From assembly GCA_039881145.1 (NCBI GenBank), contig JAYKKI010000063.1, positions 13,237,001 through 13,301,000 on the forward strand: 64,000 nucleotides of DNA. Direction: 5' to 3'. The translations under genes and the position numbers were made by a program. The notes beneath the pieces are model-generated. The model was not told the origin of the DNA. It made no database searches and saw only the letters and a list, made by a program, of their open reading frames with translations. Shown piece after piece: positions 59,836-64,000 of the stretch (its first letter is position 1; the number at the start of each line of letters is the position of its first letter). This DNA comes from Druceiella hillmani (Eukaryota > Arthropoda > Insecta > Lepidoptera > Hepialidae).

Positions 59836-60590
59836 TAAACATTGTTTTCACTCTTCGCCATCTTGTACCTTATAATTATGATTAACGAAATAAACAAATT
59901 TAGTCAAATACCTAATTAGCAACAATATTTATGGCTACATAGATAGATAAATTATAGCTATAGATTTGTGTTATATTATTTATATAAGAACCCTCCTTTA
60001 CCATTAATTCACTAGGTATCGTAAAGATAATACCTAACACGAACCTGATTTAAACCAAAATGATATACTCCCGACACATGACAGCAAATATGCCGGGTCA
60101 AGGGACGCGCTGACAGGTTATTGTCTATTTACCAAAATGGCTCGTAAAGTCGATCACGCGATCGTAATAAATATCATCATAATGAAAAGAAGTAAATATT
60201 TACGAGGAACGTCGTGAAACACCGATTGGAGTCTTGACCTAGGGGTGGAAACATCGATAAATTTTATATAGGTATTAAAAAGACGGTGAGTATTGTAAAA
60301 TATATCTCAATTAAATAACGTAAAAGTCCTGAACACAAAAACGCGTTTAAGGAAGCCTTCCACACATAGCATTGCTCGTAGCATTGATGGTCAAGGAATA
60401 GGCCAAGTGCAAGCTATACTTGCACAATTAGTGCAATCAGCACTTCATTTAAATATTAATAGAAATGTACTCCAACTATGTACTTAAAAAACCCATCTAC
60501 CGCACTATCCACCGCCGACCGCACCAATGTTGTATAACGTCGCATATGTACGGCGCTGAGCGGAGAGCGTTTCAAAAATGTTTTCCAAAT
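59836..60590. other. Intergenic DNA, nothing supported
   Basis: A slightly GC-richer portion at 60480-60570 (CCACCGCCGACCGCACC) has no recognisable gene. Confidence 0.35.
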
Positions 60591-60597
60591 TAAGCGT

Positions 60598-60707
60598 TCC
60601 AAATTAAATATTTGGAAAAACAGTTCCAAATTAAATATTTGGAAAAACAGTTTCATATTAAAAGTTTGGAAAAACAGCTCCAAATTAAATATTTGGAAAA
60701 ACATTTA
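60598..60707. repeat. Tandem repeat, 27 bp x 4
   Basis: The unit CCAAATTAAATATTTGGAAA followed by AACAGTT is repeated. Each unit contains the near-palindrome CCAAATTAAATATTTGG. Since 27 is divisible by three it produces a nine-residue repeat (LEKQFQIKY) in a 72-codon frame, probably meaningless. Confidence 0.9.
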
Positions 60708-60984
60708 AGGACAAAAGTTGTTCCTTATATCGAGAAAATTATTTTCGATAAGGATAGGGACCAGCAATTATACCCGATAAACTACAACCCGAGCAAAAAT
60801 ATTTTTACACGCGTCACATTTGCTATATAAAAACGAGCATTGTCATCTAAGTTGAAAGAGTAGAAGAGAAACAAAAAAATTCAACTTCTGTATTTCTACT
60901 TCTGTAATAACGTGAAGTTATTTTTCTATTGCAGTATTAGAGCATGAGGGTAGGTTTACCAGAAAGCGTGAACTTAACCTGGGA

Positions 60985-61600
60985 TCTATTTCAATAAGAT
61001 TCTTTAATTTTTATATATATAATATAGATCGCTTTGGATGAGGATTATGAAAAAGATCAAAATATCTTTTTTGAATCTTTGAAACCAATTCTTAACTGTG
61101 TCGTAAATGCTCGCCTGTATTAATAAAATATTTCAATAAAACTCTTTAATTTTTATAAATTGAATATAGGTCGCCTTGATTGAGGATTATGAGAGATCAG
61201 AATATCTTTTTTGAATCTTTGAAACCGATTCTTAACTGTGTCATAAATGCTCGACTGTATTAATCAAATATTTCAATAAAGCTCTTAATTTTTATAAATT
61301 TAATATAGGTATAGGCCTTGGATGAGGATTATGAAAGAAATCAAAATTTCCTTGAAATAAATTTGACTATGTAATAAAGAGCCCTGACCTTTGAAACCGA
61401 TGTTTGACTTTGTTTTAAATGCTTAACTATGTTATAAATGCTTGACTGTGTCAATCATACATTCCAGTAAGGCTCTTTATTTTTTTTATAAAATTAATGT
61501 AGGTCACCTTGGATGAGGATTACGAAAGAGATCAAAATTTCCTTTTTAGAATCTTTGAAACCAATGTTTGGCGGTGTCATAAATAGCACGACTTCACACA
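60985..61600. repeat. Degenerate tandem array, ~141-bp unit, 4 copies
   Basis: TATTTCAATAA.RCTCTT recurs at about 60989, 61131 and 61271, and as CATTCCAGTAAGGCTCTT at about 61459. Each is followed by GGATGAGGATTA and CTTTGAAACC. The third unit carries an internal ~50-base expansion. Confidence 0.85.
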
Positions 61601-62322
61601 TAATTGGGAATATATAACGTGTTGCTTCGTTCAGTTTGGAAGAAGGAATTAATTTATAGTCTATTAACAAAGTTTAATAAAGGTTAATTGAACTTATGTT
61701 TATAATAGTTTGGAGTCTACAATGTAGGGGGAAAATGAGATACAATTAAGGAATAATTACTAGATAAAAAAACCTGTTAAGTGTGTATAGAATTGGCACT
61801 ACGATGATTCTGTACACATTAAGGCACTCCTAAACATTTAAGTAAATAATGTAAATATATTGTCTACTATATTTTTCGCTGGCCTAAAAACGTGGTGCGT
61901 ATTTAAAAAATAATAAGATCTAGTCTATTTTTTCATGATGATTTGACTCAGTAATTTAGGAAAAAAGGATGGAATGCCCTATTTATGCTTATTTTTTGAC
62001 ATATCTTTTTAAATGTTAGATTCAAAGGTTGCATGCTGTGTGATATGTGCGAGGCAATGATAGCATTGTAAAATATTAATAATAACGTCGAATTGACACT
62101 CGATAAAACAGGTTCTTCGGCTTATAATTGGCACGGAAAGGGAAATATCATGGACGAGACCATCGTTCCGAAACTCTGTTTCCATTATTTTTTTAGTATA
62201 AATGAACATCGGTGGAAAAAATCTGTCAATAACGCACACAAGAATATAATAATGTGATATTATTTTCTCTTTCGTTACTGGTGATAAACCGACTCTTTTT
62301 CCGACCTTTAGAAGCCAATGTC
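61601..62322. other. AT-rich intergenic DNA, nothing recognised
   Basis: The minus-strand 76-codon frame (62009-62239) has no recognised domain. It lies just downstream of the small open frame at 62323-62493 on the same strand. Confidence 0.35.
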
Positions 62323-62493
62323 TTATTGGAATTTTGAATAATAGATATTCTCGGCTCGTCGCAATTTTAAATTCTTTTCGACCAAAGCTTTGATCAGCTT
62401 ATAAAACGACTGGGCCTCTATTTCGTAGACTGTCATTCCATTAATGCTTGTTGCTTCCTGTTTTCGAACGGAAATGTTGTTTTGTTTAGACAT
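62323..62493 (-). CDS. Candidate small open frame, 56 residues
   Basis: Minus-strand ATG at 62493-62491 (context AAAGATGTC) to TAA at 62325-62323. The product starts MSKQNNISVRKQEATSING and contains MTVYEIEAQSFYKLIKALVE followed by a basic KNLKLRRAENIYYSKFQ tail. Its composition is protein-like (balanced acidic and basic residues, amphipathic helix) and the codons are less AT-biased than the flanks. I do not recognise it. It may be an exon or the start of a truncated transposon protein. No splice partner was found. Confidence 0.3.
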   Translation of the reverse strand: MSKQNNISVRKQEATSINGMTVYEIEAQSFYKLIKALVEKNLKLRRAENIYYSKFQ

Positions 62494-62689
62494 CTTTCAA
62501 CCAACTGCATCCGGCCCTTTTCGAATTATTGTCTAAATTACGTTTTAATTGTTGTTCTTTTGCTGCTACTTTTTTGATCTAAACAGAAGTTTATTCATAA
62601 AAATATTTGACAAACACTTTCTTTTCATAAATACGTTGAATAAATTTACTTTGGATATCTGAAAAGCACGGTCAATATAATCAATTAAG

Positions 62690-63475
62690 TGGCCTTACAA
62701 AATTGAGCATAGTTTTTCTAATTTTAATGGCAGTATAGTATTCGATAATCATGGTCAATGTTAGTCTAACCTATAGAGTACAATTTCACGGTGCGCGTTG
62801 TTAGAATATCGAATAAATTTAATTTTGACGTCTGAAAATTGCCGTCAGCATAAGCATTAAAAGGGCCTGAAAATATTTAACTTTCTTTATAGTATTCGCT
62901 AGTCCCAGTCAATATTAGTCTGACCTACAGTGTACAATTTCACGGTGCGCATTGTTAGAATATCGAATAAATTTAATTGTGACGTCTGAAAATTGCTGTC
63001 AGCATAAGCATTAAAAGGGTTTGAAAAATTTAACATTCAGTATAGTATTCGCCAGTCACAGTCAATATTAGTCTAACCTACAGTGTACAATTTCACGACG
63101 TGCGTTGTTAGATTGTCGAATAAATTTAATTTTGACATCTGAAAATTTTCGTCAGTACAAGCATTAAGAGGGTCTGAAAAACATTAATATTCGATATAGT
63201 ATTGCCAGTCACAGTCAATATTAGTCTAATCCACAGTGTACAATTTCACGGTGCGCGTTGTTAGATTGTCGAATAAATTTAATTTTGATATCTGAAAATT
63301 ACCGTCAGTATAAGCATTAAAGGGGCCTGAAGAAATTTAATATTCAGTATAGTATTTGCCAGTCACAGTCAATATTATTCTAATCCACAGTGTACAATTT
63401 CGCGGTGCGTGTTGTTAAACTGTCGAATAAATTTAATTTTGCCACCAGTATAAGCATTTAAGTGGACAGAAAAAC
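62690..63475. repeat. Tandem array, ~153-bp unit, 5-6 copies
   Basis: ACAATTTCACGGTGCGCGTT recurs at 153-154 base spacing (about 62781, 62935, 63088, 63241, 63395). Each is followed by TTAGA.T.TCGAATAAATTTAATT, GTCAG.ATAAGCATTAA and GCCAGTCACAGTCAATATTA. Units differ by several percent. Confidence 0.93.
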
Positions 63476-64000
63476 AATTAAAATAAATTTTTAAATCAAT
63501 TCGTTACTTTTCCATTGTTTAATTTTCCATTTCAGAGAGTATTTCATTATTAATTAAATTACATTTGTGTTAGTCATGGCTATATTTTTGGAGACCATTT
63601 GTAAGATTAGAAAATTCATATTTTACTACATAGGCATATCGATCAACTACTATAAATGAATCAAAATATATTTAATTATTTGTGTAAGGGTATCTATTTA
63701 TCGACATACGTATTTGTAAAACATCCCGTCCCTATCTTTAACCACTATCAGAAGGAAACCGTACAGACCTAGGCGTTTGAGGCACGCAAAGCTAGGTACG
63801 GGACATTGTTTTTATCAGTTTTTAGCGAAATTCGATTATTTTTATGACCAATTCTGTACATCGAGTCGGGCGTAGATCGAGGTAATGTTTGGAGGCAATT
63901 TGTTGAGCTCGCGTGTGTATGTACATGCCTACTTCTTTATTCTTATAAAATTGAATTTAAAATAGTCTAAGATGGGTGAACAGAATTCTATGTACAGTTA
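63476..64000. other. Intergenic DNA, nothing supported
   Basis: No open frame, hairpin or repeat pair of note up to the right edge. Confidence 0.4.

Noticed and set aside
10020..64000. An autonomous Penelope-like element (RT plus GIY-YIG) as parent of the hammerhead family
   Set aside because: All RT fragments seen belong to non-LTR LINE types; no GIY-YIG motif or Penelope RT was found in the window.

Overview
The window is a 64 kb piece of an AT-rich, repeat-laden animal nuclear genome, most likely a moth or butterfly. This rests on one recognisable spliced host gene (the 5' end of Ino80, minus strand, at the left edge), several insect-type non-LTR retrotransposon fragments, a Tc1/mariner element, and a Helitron pair whose hairpin and CTAG 3' end look like those common in Lepidoptera. 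The lepidopteran assignment is inference. Nothing bacterial or viral was seen.

Layout. 1-3.2 kb: Ino80 exon 2, intron 1, exon 1 and the probable promoter; the rest of the gene lies off the left end. 3.2-10.6 kb: AT-rich intergenic DNA with two fold-back hairpins, a 1.2 kb hexamer microsatellite and a 165-bp tandem array. 10.6-22.8 kb: non-LTR retrotransposon remnants, two unassigned coding-like segments, a palindromic retroelement copy and a decayed Tc1 transposase with an apparent intron. 23-29.5 kb: a Helitron, a 0.53 kb inverted repeat pair, a 0.24 kb direct repeat pair and a perfect 41-bp hairpin. 30-39.3 kb: tandem repeats (23, about 135, about 230, 55 and 414 bp). 39.3-50.4 kb: palindromic retroelement copies, five LINE remnants and the second Helitron copy. 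50.4-64 kb: a 142-bp satellite of about 4.1 kb, interrupted by a palindromic element, then three smaller arrays.

The most interesting signal is a dispersed family (at about 15.7, 27.9, 39.3, 40.3, 42.9 and 55.5 kb). Its arms contain what reads as a complete type I hammerhead ribozyme core: CUGAAGA, a stem II of GUUGU/ACAAC, GAA, a self-complementary stem III ACCUAGGU, cleavage base C17, and a stem I of CCAC/GUGG. Inverted pairing of two arms, an extra tail on one side, 12-13 bp target duplications and truncated copies together suggest pseudo-LTRs of a Penelope-like retroelement. No reverse transcriptase of that family is in the window. Apart from Ino80 no functional protein-coding gene could be supported; most other open frames are repeats or antisense shadows of dead transposons.
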